Positions 25,775-34,975 of a DNA stretch of 64,000 bases are shown here, piece by piece. Position numbers and translations under genes: made by a program. Location of the stretch: the NCBI RefSeq assembly GCF_002157835.1, contig NZ_CP020810.1:1-64000 (forward strand), in the 5' to 3' direction. The DNA comes from Mycobacterium dioxanotrophicus. Its GTDB lineage: Bacteria > Actinomycetota > Actinomycetes > Mycobacteriales > Mycobacteriaceae. Each line of letters opens with the position of its first letter. Position 1 is the stretch's first letter. The notes beneath the pieces were generated by a model. It saw only the letters and a program-made list of their open reading frames with translations. It ran no database searches and was not told the origin of the DNA.

Positions 25775-25798
25775 TAGCCACCCGCACTGGGGTAGGCT
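25775..25798 (+). promoter_or_regulatory. Bipartite TAGCC...TAGGCT box upstream of the XRE gene
   Basis: TAGCCACCC at 25775 and GGGGTAGGCT ending at 25798 (offset 18), preceded by TTGGGTGGATT. It closely resembles the 40.4-kb copy (CTGGGTGGCTTTAGCC). TAGGCT fits the TANNNT form of a mycobacterial -10 box and the XRE start lies 43 bases beyond it. Confidence 0.6.
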
Positions 25799-25840
25799 CA
25801 ACACAACAGGTCTACCTCATCGACCCGAAGGAACCCACCC

Positions 25841-26107
25841 ATGCCCGCCACCGCGACCGGCGCCAAGTCCAGCTCCGACCCCGACACCTCGGTGGCCCAA
25901 CGCGTCCTGCCCATCGTCGGGGCCAACATCGTGGCCCGCCGCGAAAAACTGGGCATGTCGCAGCGGGCACTGGCCGAGAAGGCCGGTGCCGACCGGGTGT
26001 TTCTGCGCCACGTCGAGCAGGGCAACCGCGCGGCCACCCTCGTCTTCCTCGCCAAACTCGCCGACGCCCTCGACACCACCATCGAAAAGCTCACCCGCGG
26101 CGTCTGA
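25841..26107 (+). CDS. Small XRE-family DNA-binding regulator
   Basis: 88 residues with a Cro/CI-type helix-turn-helix: VARREKLGMSQRALAEKAGA then VFLRHVEQGNRAATL and FLAKLADALDTTIEKL. No effector domain. GAAGGA precedes the ATG. Because one copy of the recurring TAGCC-N-TAGGCT box overlaps its promoter, it is a candidate for the factor that binds all copies (inference). Confidence 0.82.
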   Translation: MPATATGAKSSSDPDTSVAQRVLPIVGANIVARREKLGMSQRALAEKAGADRVFLRHVEQGNRAATLVFLAKLADALDTTIEKLTRGV

Positions 26108-26227
26108 CAGCGATGTCGGAGCCTGGTGGTAAAGATCGACCATGGACAGCAGCACACCCACCCGCCGGCACCAAGTGCCGCACACCCCGGTGCGCTACGT
26201 CCACCGGATAGAAGGAGCGGTGCCGCC

Positions 26228-26653
26228 ATGAACCCGTTCGACTACAACCCACCCGATTCCCGGCAGGCCGCCCCCGCCAGCGACGAGGTGTACGTCGCCG
26301 CGGTCAAGCCGCACGCCGCCGTCTCCCCGTCCGACCGGCAGCCCTTGGCCCGAGTCCGCTACACCAACGGCAAGACCTTCGTCGGGCACCACCTGCTGCG
26401 CCACATCGACCTGCACCGCGAGACCGGCCGGCCCGTGGACTACTGGCTGGCGATCGACCGGCTTGCACGCCAGGTTGTCAGCCAGATCGACACCCTGGTC
26501 AGCCAGCGCACCATCCGCCAGGTCGTCTGCTTCAGCGAGCTGCGCTACCAGATCGACGCCGACACCGGGTGGTCACCCGAGGTCGACGCCCTCCCCACCG
26601 AGGACTGGGCCGCGGTGCAGTGGCGCGTCACCGACATCCTGCGAACCGGTTAG
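26228..26653 (+). CDS. Hypothetical protein
   Basis: 141 residues from ATG 26228, preceded by GAAGGAG. Visible blocks: LARVRYTNGKTFVGHHLLRH and AIDRLARQVVSQIDTLVSQR, ending in TEDWAAVQWRVTDILRTG. No family recognised. It lies 120 bases after the XRE gene on the same strand. The 275 bases after it, up to the split PP-loop gene, show nothing I can support. Confidence 0.6.
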   Translation: MNPFDYNPPDSRQAAPASDEVYVAAVKPHAAVSPSDRQPLARVRYTNGKTFVGHHLLRHIDLHRETGRPVDYWLAIDRLARQVVSQIDTLVSQRTIRQVVCFSELRYQIDADTGWSPEVDALPTEDWAAVQWRVTDILRTG

Positions 26654-26928
26654 CTGCCCGGGCCGGGATCTTCGCCCGCTCAACGCCGGCACACCTTTTC
26701 CCACCTTGTCCGCACATCCGCGCCGACAGCGCCGTCCAGCCGCCCGCAGGCAATCCCGTCGGTGGTGTGAGGGACGGTCTGCACCCAGGCCCGCCGCGCC
26801 CGGCGCCGCATGACACGCCGCTTTGCGGGCCGTGCCCCGATCCTCACACGTGCGCATGGACGAGACCAGCTGCCGAAAGGCGGTGCGCCGCTGAGGCAGG
26901 CCCCGCCCTTCGGCGCGGCGTGGGTCAA

Positions 26929-27897
26929 TCAGAACAGGGATTCGCTGTTGGCCTGCGCCCAGAGGGTCTCGAACGACGGGCGCTGCTTGTCGTCGACCAC
27001 CGCCGGAGCGACGACGAAGAAGTGCTCACAGTTCGCCGCCGCGGCAAGCCGATGCCGCACGATACGGTCAGCGCCGACGTCGCGACGTCCAGGCAGTTCG
27101 GCCAGGTGGGCATTCATGTCGGCTTGTGACCCGCACGCCAGGCGGCGCACCGACCGCGCCGTGACGCCCTTACGGCCCTCGCGGCCAGCCGGGGTGACCC
27201 GGCGCACCTCGTAGACTGCGAACTCGGTCTCATCCATCAACCGCTGGAAGGCCACCTCAACCTCGACCAGCCCGGCCTCGGAAATCATCTGGGCCACACT
27301 GCCTCCCGCGATAAGGGTCTGGCGTTCGTTGAGTCGACGCGACACCGCCTCCATGAACATCGCCTTCGCGCCGGCCAGCGGCTCCTCGCGGTAGCGCTGC
27401 ACCATGTTGGCCCGGCCCGCCGCCGTCGACATGGCATAGACGCAGAACGTGCAGCAACTCTTGGACCAGGACGTGCCCAGCTTGGCCCGCACATACTCAG
27501 CACAGGCCTGACGATCCATCCCCAGCTCAATCAACGGATACCACCCTGTACGCCGCGCGTTGTTGTACAGCCGGTCCTTGTCGGCCCGGCGCTGCTCACC
27601 GGCCTCGAAACCGATGACGTGCCGGTAGGCCTGGCCGCCGGTGACCCTGCTGATCACCGGATCGAGCGCCCATCCCTTGGCGTGAACCGAGCACTTGCGG
27701 GCTCCGCCGAGCTGGGGAACCGTTCCAGCAGTGATCATTTCGGTCGACAGACGGTAGGCACCGTCGATGTGCAGCCGCTGCGGACAGGTCGAATCGTCCA
27801 GGATCACCACACCGTCCCCACTGGTCGTGGTGGTCCGCTCCGACCGCGCACATTGGATGTAACGAATCCCAAGGCGGCGAAAGATCGGCAAGATGTG
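26929..27897 (-). pseudogene. PAPS-reductase-like (PP-loop) protein, C-terminal part of a split gene
   Basis: The frame from CAC 27895-27897 to its stop at 26929 encodes about 322 residues (HILPIFRRLGIRYIQCARSE, GTVPQLGGARKCSVHAKGWA, YPLIELGMDRQACAEYVRAK, SWSKSCCTFCVYAM). This is the C-terminal two thirds of the phage- and plasmid-borne PAPS-reductase/PP-loop family. The ATP-binding loop is missing. It lies on the same strand at 40168-40389, and the two halves join in frame (DVET + HILPIFRR) when the 12.3-kb insert is removed. TTG 27891 could start a truncated product, but no activity is expected without the PP-loop. Confidence 0.85.
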
Positions 27898-28048
27898 TGG
27901 CGTTATCAGGGGTTAAATTCTCAAATGTGGTCATAAAGGTGTGTTGAACTGCTATTTAACCTGCGCACACATGTAACCTATTAGGTCATGGGCAGCCAAA
28001 ATTTCGCCGACTGCCGGCGGCGTGGCGCGACGTGGAGTGTGGGAAACC

Positions 28049-28066
28049 GGGGTAAATGTTTACCCC
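28049..28066. promoter_or_regulatory. Palindromic operator abutting the start of the ImmA/IrrE partner gene
   Basis: GGGGTAAA-TG-TTTACCCC, perfect 8-base arms, ends immediately before ATG 28067. As at the MazEF-like operon, there is no room for a Shine-Dalgarno sequence if this ATG is used. A natural binding site for the XRE domain of the downstream protein. Confidence 0.65.
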
Positions 28067-28768
28067 ATGGAGCTACACGACGATCCTCAGCGGCTCGTGG
28101 AGGAACTCGTTCGCCAGCACGCGCAGGTTTTGGGCGAGGCGCACGGCGATCTGGCTGCGCGACATCCGGAAGTCCCGGATCGTTTTATCGATCAGGGCAG
28201 CCATGTCCGACCGATCACGGTGTCGTGCTCGGTTTTGGAAACGTTTCTGATGTCGCGGTTGCGGCGGCAGACTCCCAACTCGACTCTAAAAGTCAAGGCG
28301 GGCAACGGGATGGGGGTTCTTCTTGTCGACGAGAAGGGCTCACGGATTTATGTGCGCAAGCATCCGCGAAACCGGCGGACTGGTCAGCTGATCGACACTG
28401 TGCCGTTTGTGCCGGGTGGGGAGCAGTACAGCCTCGAGGAGGTGTTGGGTCACCCGATCGGCGGGCAGGAGGGTATCGCCGAACCCCAGGCGTATCGGGA
28501 ATATCTGTTGTGGTGGCCGGACGGTCGCGGGTTTTTCGGTGGTGCGGTGCTGGCGGCGGGGCTGCTGCTCGACAATGTGGAGGTTTTGTACGGCCGGACG
28601 CCGTTGCCCCCGCCGATCATGGAGGACCGCTCGTTCAACGTTGGTCTCGGCGAGGTCGGTCGGGATGGGTCGTTGGGGACTCGGCGCCGCGACGACGACT
28701 TCGTCGACGTCGACGAGGACGCCGCCCGCGAGCAGGACGAGGAGGGCGGTCCGCCGAAATCGTCGTAG
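28067..28768 (+). CDS. Unknown protein paired with an XRE-ImmA/IrrE peptidase
   Basis: 233 residues from ATG 28067 (an in-frame GTG/ATG at 28022 lies upstream of the palindrome). N-terminal helical part (DDPQRLVEELVRQHAQVLGE), a middle with VLETFLMSRLRRQTPNSTLK and IYVRKHPRNRRTGQLIDTVP, and a very acidic C-terminus (DDDFVDVDEDAAREQDEEGG). I recognise no family. The acidic tail and coupling to an ImmA/IrrE metallopeptidase suggest a regulated protease substrate or a toxin-antitoxin-like partner (inference). It is the first gene of the transposon. Confidence 0.6.
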   Translation: MELHDDPQRLVEELVRQHAQVLGEAHGDLAARHPEVPDRFIDQGSHVRPITVSCSVLETFLMSRLRRQTPNSTLKVKAGNGMGVLLVDEKGSRIYVRKHPRNRRTGQLIDTVPFVPGGEQYSLEEVLGHPIGGQEGIAEPQAYREYLLWWPDGRGFFGGAVLAAGLLLDNVEVLYGRTPLPPPIMEDRSFNVGLGEVGRDGSLGTRRRDDDFVDVDEDAAREQDEEGGPPKSS

Positions 28769-28832
28769 CCGTCGTGCACAGTGTTGGGTGCATGTGGGTT
28801 TCCCAACCCGGTGACGTTGAATTGAGCGCACG

Positions 28833-30089
28833 ATGATTGAGGTTTTTGGTGCACGGGTCCGGCAGGCCCGGTTGTTGAGGCGGATGACGGCGCGGTCGGT
28901 GGTGGCGGCCACAGGCTGGAGTACGTCGCGACAGTCCCAGATTGAGAAGTCGCCGACGGTGCGGCTCAACGACGGCGATGTTGCGCGGATGGCGGGGTTG
29001 TTCCGGTTTCCTGCAGCGTTTTTCAGCTCGGAGCCGCAGACACGGATCAGCGCGAACGAGTTGTTGTTTCGGGCGCCGAAGTCGATGACGGTGGGTGAGC
29101 AGGAGTTTTTGGCGACGTTCGCGTCGTTGGCTGGCGATTTCCTCGGTGAGCTCGACGGCCGATCGAAGCTGCCTCCGGTGAAGGTTCCGACGGTCAGTCC
29201 GGATGAGTTGGCGCACAGTTCGATTCCGGTGGCCGCAGCGCGTCTGCGTGAGGCGATGGGCCTGGAACCCGATGAGCCGCTTGATGATTTGATGTATGAG
29301 GCCGAGCGGCTGGGCGCTCCGGTGATTGTCCGGCGCCGGGTCGCCGGTGATTGGGAAAGCGAGTTCGCCGCGACCGGTGGGCGCTCTCGTGATGAGCGGC
29401 ATTTGGGGTATTCCAGTTGGGTGGGCCGGTTGCGGGACCGCCCATTGTTGGTGCTACGGGATAGCGACTCGTGGGAGCGGACCCGGTTCACGGTCGCCCA
29501 TGAGCTCGGTCATTTGGTGTTGCACAGTCACGCCTATTGCTCGGTCAGTGCCGCCGATGAGTTGGAGGCCAACCGGTTCGCGACCGAGTTGTTGGCCCCG
29601 GCAGGGGTTATCGCCGGTGAGTTGCCGCGGGTGTTGTCGCTGTTGAATCTGCGTCCGCTCAAAGACAAGTGGGGCCTGTCGTTGGGGTCGTTGATCATGC
29701 ATCTGCGGGATTCGGGGCTGATCGCGCCGGACCGGGCGAAAATGTTGACCACCCAGCTGCATTCACGGATCAACCCGGCCACCGGGCATACGTGGGGTAT
29801 GACGGAACCGGGGTGGGCTGACCGCGTCCCGGAGCGGCCGCGGCTGCTGCGCAAGTGGGTGGAGCGCTGTTACGGCGGCGCGTCGGTGCGGATGCTGAGC
29901 GCCCGGGAATCGATGATCTATCCCGCTGATGTGCTGGATTGGTTTTTGGCCACGCAGCGACCGGCGCCGGCGGCCGAGCATAGGCCGGTCGCGGCCAGTG
30001 TCGGCCATGGCCGCACCCCGGCCCCACCCGCTGCCGGTGGCTCCCAGGTGATCCGGTTGGACGATTTCCGCAACGGCAGGCCATCGTGA
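28833..30089 (+). CDS. XRE helix-turn-helix fused to ImmA/IrrE-type zinc peptidase
   Basis: 418 residues. Residues 1-60 form a Cro/CI-like helix-turn-helix (FGARVRQARLLRRMTARSVV; GWSTSRQSQIEKS). Around residues 210-260 is the COG2856 peptidase core: RTRFTVAHELGHLVLHSHAY with the HExxH zinc motif and the third ligand region ADELEANRFATELLAP. The C-terminal 90 residues are linker plus ALDDFR-type tail. ImmA/IrrE proteins cleave repressors after DNA damage or are coupled to toxins. Here the peptidase and the DNA-binding domain are in one chain, so it may repress and derepress the transposon's first operon. It stops ten bases before tnpA. Confidence 0.85.
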   Translation: MIEVFGARVRQARLLRRMTARSVVAATGWSTSRQSQIEKSPTVRLNDGDVARMAGLFRFPAAFFSSEPQTRISANELLFRAPKSMTVGEQEFLATFASLAGDFLGELDGRSKLPPVKVPTVSPDELAHSSIPVAAARLREAMGLEPDEPLDDLMYEAERLGAPVIVRRRVAGDWESEFAATGGRSRDERHLGYSSWVGRLRDRPLLVLRDSDSWERTRFTVAHELGHLVLHSHAYCSVSAADELEANRFATELLAPAGVIAGELPRVLSLLNLRPLKDKWGLSLGSLIMHLRDSGLIAPDRAKMLTTQLHSRINPATGHTWGMTEPGWADRVPERPRLLRKWVERCYGGASVRMLSARESMIYPADVLDWFLATQRPAPAAEHRPVAASVGHGRTPAPPAAGGSQVIRLDDFRNGRPS

Positions 30090-30099
30090 ATATGGTGGG

Positions 30100-31317
30100 G
30101 TGCTACTGACGGTGGCACAGGTGCAGCGGGTGCGTTTTGTGGACCGACCACCCACCTACACGGTGGTCGGCGCCGACAAATTGCCCGTGGCCCCGGCGCG
30201 CGAGTACCTGACGTTTCTGCGTAACCAAGGGAGCTCGCCGAACACGTTGCGCGCCTATGCCTATGGGCTGGCGGCGTGGTGGACGGTGCTGGAAGGTACC
30301 GGTACGGCGTGGGATGATTTCCCCACCAGTCTGTTCGGCCAGTTCCTGGCCTATCTGCGTACCGGGGATCTGCCCGGGGTGGCCCGTATCGGTGAACCAA
30401 AGCAGAGATTGGCCGAGTCGTCGCTGCTGCCGCGCAGCGCGGCGGTGTTGTCGATGTACCGGTATTTCGCCGATGCCCATGACCTGGTGCGCCCCTACCG
30501 GCGGTTGTACGCCAGTCATGCTCGGACGTCCCGGCGGGGCCGCTATGCACCGTTTCTGGCCGGAGTCGGCCCGAGACGCGAACACGATGGGCCGATTCAC
30601 CGGCTGCGCGGGCTGCAGCGCGCTGAAACACCGGTGCTGCTGCCCGTGCAGGTCAACGCGATCTTGGATGCGTGCAGTGTCCAGACAGTCTCGGGTGAAT
30701 GGTCGGGCGGCGGGGCGGGGCTGCGTGATCGGTTGTTTTTCGCGGTGCTGGCCGAAACCGGCATGCGCATCGGTGAAGCGTTGTCGTTGCGCCACCATGA
30801 CTTTGATATCGCCGGTGGTGGTACCCCGTCGATACTGGTGGCGGGCCGTGATGATCATCCGCACGGGGTGCGCGCGAAATCGGGCCCGCGCCGGATCTAC
30901 ATCGGCGACGATCTGGTCGCCCTCTACACCGAGTATGTGTGGCAGCTGGTGGCCGCCGGCGCGGATATCGCGGTCGGCGACCTGGCGTCGTGTTTCGTGT
31001 TCGTCAACCTGGTGCGCGGCGTGCGCTACGCCCCGCTGCGCCCGGAAACCCTCTACGACAAGGTCGATCTGATCACCGCCCGCCGCGCCGATGTGCTGCC
31101 TGAGCAGTGGACGCCGCACTGGCTGCGCCACACCCACGCCACCGCGCTGTTGCTGGCCGGGGTGGACGTGCACGTGGTGATGCGCCGTCTCGGGCACGCC
31201 GACGTGCAGACCACGTTGTCGACCTACGGCTGGGTGACCGCCGACGCGCAGATGCGCACGCTGGCCGAATGGAAGAACTATGTCGCCGGGTGGAAGGTGA
31301 ACCGTGACGGCCAATGA
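30100..31317 (+). CDS. tnpA: Tn554-type TnpA tyrosine recombinase (transposon 2)
   Basis: 405 residues. Core-binding domain with SSPNTLRAYAYGLAAWWTVL. Catalytic residues are seen in AETGMRIGEALSLRHHDFD (first Arg), HWLRHTHATALLLAG (HxxR) and LGHADVQTTLSTYGWV (second His, Tyr). The GTG at 30100 begins just after the peptidase gene; GTG 30112 is an alternative. Overlaps tnpB by 14 bases. The protein is clearly distinct in sequence from TnpA of transposon 1, so the two elements are not recent copies. Confidence 0.88.
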   Translation: MLLTVAQVQRVRFVDRPPTYTVVGADKLPVAPAREYLTFLRNQGSSPNTLRAYAYGLAAWWTVLEGTGTAWDDFPTSLFGQFLAYLRTGDLPGVARIGEPKQRLAESSLLPRSAAVLSMYRYFADAHDLVRPYRRLYASHARTSRRGRYAPFLAGVGPRREHDGPIHRLRGLQRAETPVLLPVQVNAILDACSVQTVSGEWSGGGAGLRDRLFFAVLAETGMRIGEALSLRHHDFDIAGGGTPSILVAGRDDHPHGVRAKSGPRRIYIGDDLVALYTEYVWQLVAAGADIAVGDLASCFVFVNLVRGVRYAPLRPETLYDKVDLITARRADVLPEQWTPHWLRHTHATALLLAGVDVHVVMRRLGHADVQTTLSTYGWVTADAQMRTLAEWKNYVAGWKVNRDGQ

Positions 31318-33544
31318 CAGTCCTGCACCGGCACACACAGCGCCCACCCATCGTGGCGGCGAGGATCGGTGGACGCAGCAGTGGCAACAGGTACCCGCGC
31401 AGTGGCGCACCCTGGTCTATCACCTGGATACCGCCCCGGCCAATACGGTCTTTCAGCACAACCCGCGCTACCGGCCCACCCCGGACGGCCACGACTTCAC
31501 CCCACAGGGTGTGCCGCAACGGTTCTGCGACGAGCTCGCGTGGTGGGTGTGGCTGTGCGGACACGAACAACGCCGCAAGATCGAACCGTCACTGCTGAAA
31601 TGGACCAGCGGCGCACTGAGCATCGCCGCCACCGACTACCACCAACGGCACCGGCGTCACCCGGTCAGTATCGCTGATCTGAGCGCCGAGGCCATCGTGC
31701 GCCACGGGGTGCGCGAGTTCGAGCGCCGCACCGGCCGGCTGCCGTCGGCCGGATTTCGGCGCAACGTGACCAGTTTCATCGAGCACCTGCACCTGTATGT
31801 GTCGGTCCGCTGCACCGACTGGCCATGGTGGGCCCATGACATCTGGGATCTTGACGCTGATCCCCGAATCCCGCAACGTGAGCACGAACCCTGCCACGAC
31901 CAGGTCGCACGCCTCGGAGGGATCGAACCGGCCTGGCTGCGCGACGGGGTACGGTTCTGGCTTCGCACCTGCTTGACGGCTGAACTGCTGCGCTGGTCGT
32001 CGGTGATCGGCCGCACCCGCGGCATCACCCGCCACTTGGGCCCGTTCCTAGCCGAACGCGGGATCGATGACCCGGTGATCAGCACCGACCGGGCGGCGCT
32101 GCGGCTGTTGTTCACCGAGTTCACCGACTACCTCAAATCACCTGCCGCGCGGGCCAAACCGGAGCGTCCGCTGTCGGCGGCGACGATCGCGGTCGTCCAG
32201 TCCAAGGTTCAGATGTTCTACACGTTCATGGTGGACCATGCCGAGGAAGCCGCGGCAGCGACCGGAGATCCTCGCTGGAGCCGGTTGACCGACACTCATA
32301 CCCGGTTGTGGGGTGCGGCGTTTCGCAGCCGACGCCCTACCGGCGGCCGGGAGCTGACCTGGTTTTCGACCGCCGAGCTCCAGCGGATGCTGTGCTATCT
32401 CGACGTGCTGGCCGCCGACGCGGGTAAACCGGTAGTCATCACCCACCCCGATTCCACGATCTCGGTCGTGTCCGGTCTCGGCGATCCGCAAGCGGCCCGG
32501 ATCTGGCTGCTGCAAGCGTTGACCGGGCGTCGGGCCTCAGAGATTCTGATGCTCGATTACAGTCCACTGCAACCGATCCCGGGCCACGACCGCCCCGCCG
32601 GAGCCACCGACGATCCCGACGGATTCGTGGCCAAACTGCGCTACCAACAGACCAAAGTCGACGGGGTGGTGCCCACCATCCTCGTCGAGCAGGCCGTGGT
32701 CAACGTGATCAGCGAACAGCAAGACTGGATCCGGGCGCGCTACCCGTATTTCGAGCCGAAATACCTGTTCCTCGGGGTGCGCTACCAGCACCAGGGCCAA
32801 CGACCACGCAGCTATGACTCCTACAGCCGGATCCTCAATCGGCTCGACACCATCCACGGCCTCACCGACACCGCCGGCCACCCGCTGCGGTTCTCCCAGA
32901 CCCACCGGCTGCGCCACACCCGCGCCACCGAACTGCTCAACGACGGGGTGCCCATCCATGTGGTGCAGCGCTACCTCGGGCACGCCTCGCCGGCGATGAC
33001 CCTGCGTTACGCGGCGACCCTGCAAGCGACGGCCGAAGCGGAGTTCCTGCGACACAAAAAGATCGGCGCTCATGGCACCGACATCGCCATCAGCCCGTCT
33101 GACATCTACGACATGACCCAACTCTCGGCCCGTACCGACCGGGTGCTGCCCAACGGGGTATGTCTGCTGCCGCCGGTGGCCACCTGCGACAAGGGCAACG
33201 CCTGCTTGTCATGCGGGCATTTCGCCACCGACGCCACCCACCTCGACGAACTGGTCGACCAACGCGCCAAGACCCTGAAGCTGATCGACATCCGCCGCGA
33301 GCAGTACCGTGCCCGCACCGGGCGCGAACTCACCGACGACAACGTGTGGATCCACGAACGTCGCCGCGAAATCGCCTCGCTGGATGCCATCCTCGACCGG
33401 CTCCGCCGCGACGACGTGACCGATGGCAGCGTGAGCAGTGTCGCGGGAGCCGGTACCGCCAACCGGGCACCCACCATGCGCACCGCGACCCGGGGAAGCC
33501 ACGAATCCGTGCTGCGCAAGGCCGACCCGGACCCGCCGCGATGA
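31304..33544 (+). CDS. tnpB: Tn554-type TnpB tyrosine recombinase (transposon 2)
   Basis: 746 residues. A long N-terminal domain, then the catalytic domain with LTGRRASEILMLDYSPL (Arg), THRLRHTRATELLNDG (HxxR), YLGHASPAMTLRYAAT (His and Tyr). The C-terminal zinc-like cluster is VATCDKGNACLSCGHFATD, the same layout as in TnpB of transposon 1. Intact, in contrast to the frameshifted copy in transposon 1. The stop overlaps the tnpC ATG (ATGA). Confidence 0.9.
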   Translation: MTANDSPAPAHTAPTHRGGEDRWTQQWQQVPAQWRTLVYHLDTAPANTVFQHNPRYRPTPDGHDFTPQGVPQRFCDELAWWVWLCGHEQRRKIEPSLLKWTSGALSIAATDYHQRHRRHPVSIADLSAEAIVRHGVREFERRTGRLPSAGFRRNVTSFIEHLHLYVSVRCTDWPWWAHDIWDLDADPRIPQREHEPCHDQVARLGGIEPAWLRDGVRFWLRTCLTAELLRWSSVIGRTRGITRHLGPFLAERGIDDPVISTDRAALRLLFTEFTDYLKSPAARAKPERPLSAATIAVVQSKVQMFYTFMVDHAEEAAAATGDPRWSRLTDTHTRLWGAAFRSRRPTGGRELTWFSTAELQRMLCYLDVLAADAGKPVVITHPDSTISVVSGLGDPQAARIWLLQALTGRRASEILMLDYSPLQPIPGHDRPAGATDDPDGFVAKLRYQQTKVDGVVPTILVEQAVVNVISEQQDWIRARYPYFEPKYLFLGVRYQHQGQRPRSYDSYSRILNRLDTIHGLTDTAGHPLRFSQTHRLRHTRATELLNDGVPIHVVQRYLGHASPAMTLRYAATLQATAEAEFLRHKKIGAHGTDIAISPSDIYDMTQLSARTDRVLPNGVCLLPPVATCDKGNACLSCGHFATDATHLDELVDQRAKTLKLIDIRREQYRARTGRELTDDNVWIHERRREIASLDAILDRLRRDDVTDGSVSSVAGAGTANRAPTMRTATRGSHESVLRKADPDPPR

Positions 33545-33954
33545 GCCGCCCCAAGCCGCCACCGCCCACCCAGAAGGCACTCGATGCGCTGGCCGAATAC
33601 CGCCGGGCCCGCAGCGATGAGAAGCGCCGCGACATCGAGAAGGCGATCGCCCACCTGCGCAAGACCAACGCCACCATCAACTTCTCCACCGTGTCCCGCC
33701 GCGCCAAGGTGTCCCGCAAAACCATCTACAAACACGACGACCTGGTGACCGTCATCGAGCAATACCGCGGCCGGCATACCGACCGACAACCGGCATCGAC
33801 TGGCCGCGAAACCAGCATCCACGCCGCGCTGCGCCACAAACTCGCCGCCAAAGACAAAGAGATCGCCGCACTCAAAGCCACCGTCGCAGAACAACAATCA
33901 ACCATCGAGCTGCTCTACGGCCAACTCGACACCCTGCACGAACAGACCCCCTGA
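33541..33954 (+). CDS. tnpC: Tn554-type TnpC accessory protein (DUF6262-like, transposon 2)
   Basis: 137 residues from ATG 33541 in an ATGA overlap with tnpB. The helix-turn-helix region is INFSTVSRRAKVSRKTIYKH, and a C-terminal coiled-coil follows (LAAKDKEIAALKATVAEQQS). Same plan as TnpC of transposon 1. In that element tnpC reaches the terminus, whereas here 6.2 kb of cargo follow it. Confidence 0.82.
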   Translation: MSRPKPPPPTQKALDALAEYRRARSDEKRRDIEKAIAHLRKTNATINFSTVSRRAKVSRKTIYKHDDLVTVIEQYRGRHTDRQPASTGRETSIHAALRHKLAAKDKEIAALKATVAEQQSTIELLYGQLDTLHEQTP

Positions 33955-33983
33955 GCCCAGTACGCCCCCCGAGGTGTGCTGCG

Positions 33984-34025
33984 GTCACGGCCTGGCCCGC
34001 CGTGACGGAGGCCTTCCCGGCCTCC
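33984..34025. terminator. Tandem hairpins between convergent tnpC and TetR genes
   Basis: Two perfect stems back to back: GTCACGGC-N7-GCCGTGAC (33984-34006) and GGAGGCC-N5-GGCCTCC (34007-34025). They lie between convergent genes, so bidirectional termination is likely. No clear T-run follows, as is common in mycobacteria. Confidence 0.5.
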
Positions 34026-34175
34026 TGGCCAACTCGTGAGTGCCCGCCCGTGCCCGTCGGCCCGATTGCCAGGTCATCGACAAGACCTGGCCCGGCGGGC
34101 TGTGGTGGGGAGATCTTTCCAGGGCGTGTCGGTGTCTGCCGATCGGTTGGTCGCTGAACCGGCGGCGGACCGGCG

Positions 34176-34868
34176 TTAGTCGGCGGTGACCGGCACACCG
34201 TTGTCGCCGGGCGGTGTGGGTGCGGTGGGGGTGGTTTTGCGTTGATGCGTGGTGAGGAAGTCGTCGACGATGCGGGTGGTGTCGTGGGGGGTCATGGTGT
34301 GCAGTCCGGTCATGCGGGCGAAGGCGAGCGGCCCGATGAGTTGGCACAACGCGAGGTTCACGTCGAAGTCGTCGAGTTCGGCGCGGGCTTCTGCGCTTTG
34401 CAGGATGGCGTCGAAGGGTTGTCGGTATTGGTCGACGACGCGTGCGCGCAGCGTGCCGGCCGCGTGTTCACCGCCGGCGTGGTCGGTGGTTGCGGTCGGC
34501 CCGAGGGACAGCCAGGCCAGCATGGTGACGTGTAGCGGGGCGTCGGCGAACAGCGCCGCCTGACGGGTGAGCAGTTCGATGAGGCGTTCGCGCACCGTCC
34601 CGCCGGCCGGTGCCGGCGGGGTGACTTGGGGTAGCAGCCGTTCGAAGGTGGCCGCCAACAAGTGCGATGAACTGCCGAAGTGGCGGTAGAGGGTGGTTCG
34701 GGCCACCTTGGAGGCTTTGGTGACCGCCTCGACGGTGACGGCCTCGACACCACCGGTGCTGAGCAGCGCGGCCGCCGCGTCCAGTAAGCGATTGCGGGAC
34801 CGGGTGCGGCGGGGGTCGATTTCGTCGTCGTCTTCGTCGTGGACTCGATCCGGCTGGCTGCTGCTCAC
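34176..34868 (-). CDS. TetR-family regulator 1 of the MmpL cargo
   Basis: 230 residues from GTG 34866-34868, chosen for AAGGAG seven bases upstream; the frame is open to 34925. The helix-turn-helix sits after an acidic/basic N-terminal extension (RLLDAAAALLSTGGVEAVTV; ASKVARTTLYRHFGSS). The C-terminal part is a helical ligand domain. It diverges from the thioesterase-TetR operon. The gap carries a 26-base box also found upstream of the MmpL gene. Confidence 0.85.
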   Translation of the reverse strand: MSSSQPDRVHDEDDDEIDPRRTRSRNRLLDAAAALLSTGGVEAVTVEAVTKASKVARTTLYRHFGSSSHLLAATFERLLPQVTPPAPAGGTVRERLIELLTRQAALFADAPLHVTMLAWLSLGPTATTDHAGGEHAAGTLRARVVDQYRQPFDAILQSAEARAELDDFDVNLALCQLIGPLAFARMTGLHTMTPHDTTRIVDDFLTTHQRKTTPTAPTPPGDNGVPVTAD

Positions 34869-34928
34869 ACTCACTCTCCTTGCCGCTTCCCCCTTTATGG
34901 CCAACGGGTGCCGCCCGCCCGACACTTA

Positions 34929-34954
34929 TGGTACCAACAGTAGCGTTGCGAAAC
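34929..34954. promoter_or_regulatory. Shared 26-base box, copy A (TetR/thioesterase divergent promoter)
   Basis: TGGTAC-N4-AGTAGCGT-N-GCGA-N-AC, same length and 20 of 26 positions identical to copy B at 36772-36797 upstream of the MmpL gene. Its location between the divergent TetR 1 and thioesterase genes indicates a TetR operator. Confidence 0.6.
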
Positions 34955-34975
34955 TGGTCGTACTGGAGGTATCGG

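Noticed and set aside
12552..33954. Recombinase-in-trio (RIT) elements instead of Tn554-type transposons
   Set aside because: In RIT elements all three genes are tyrosine recombinases; here the third gene is a short HTH plus coiled-coil protein (DUF6262/TnpC type).
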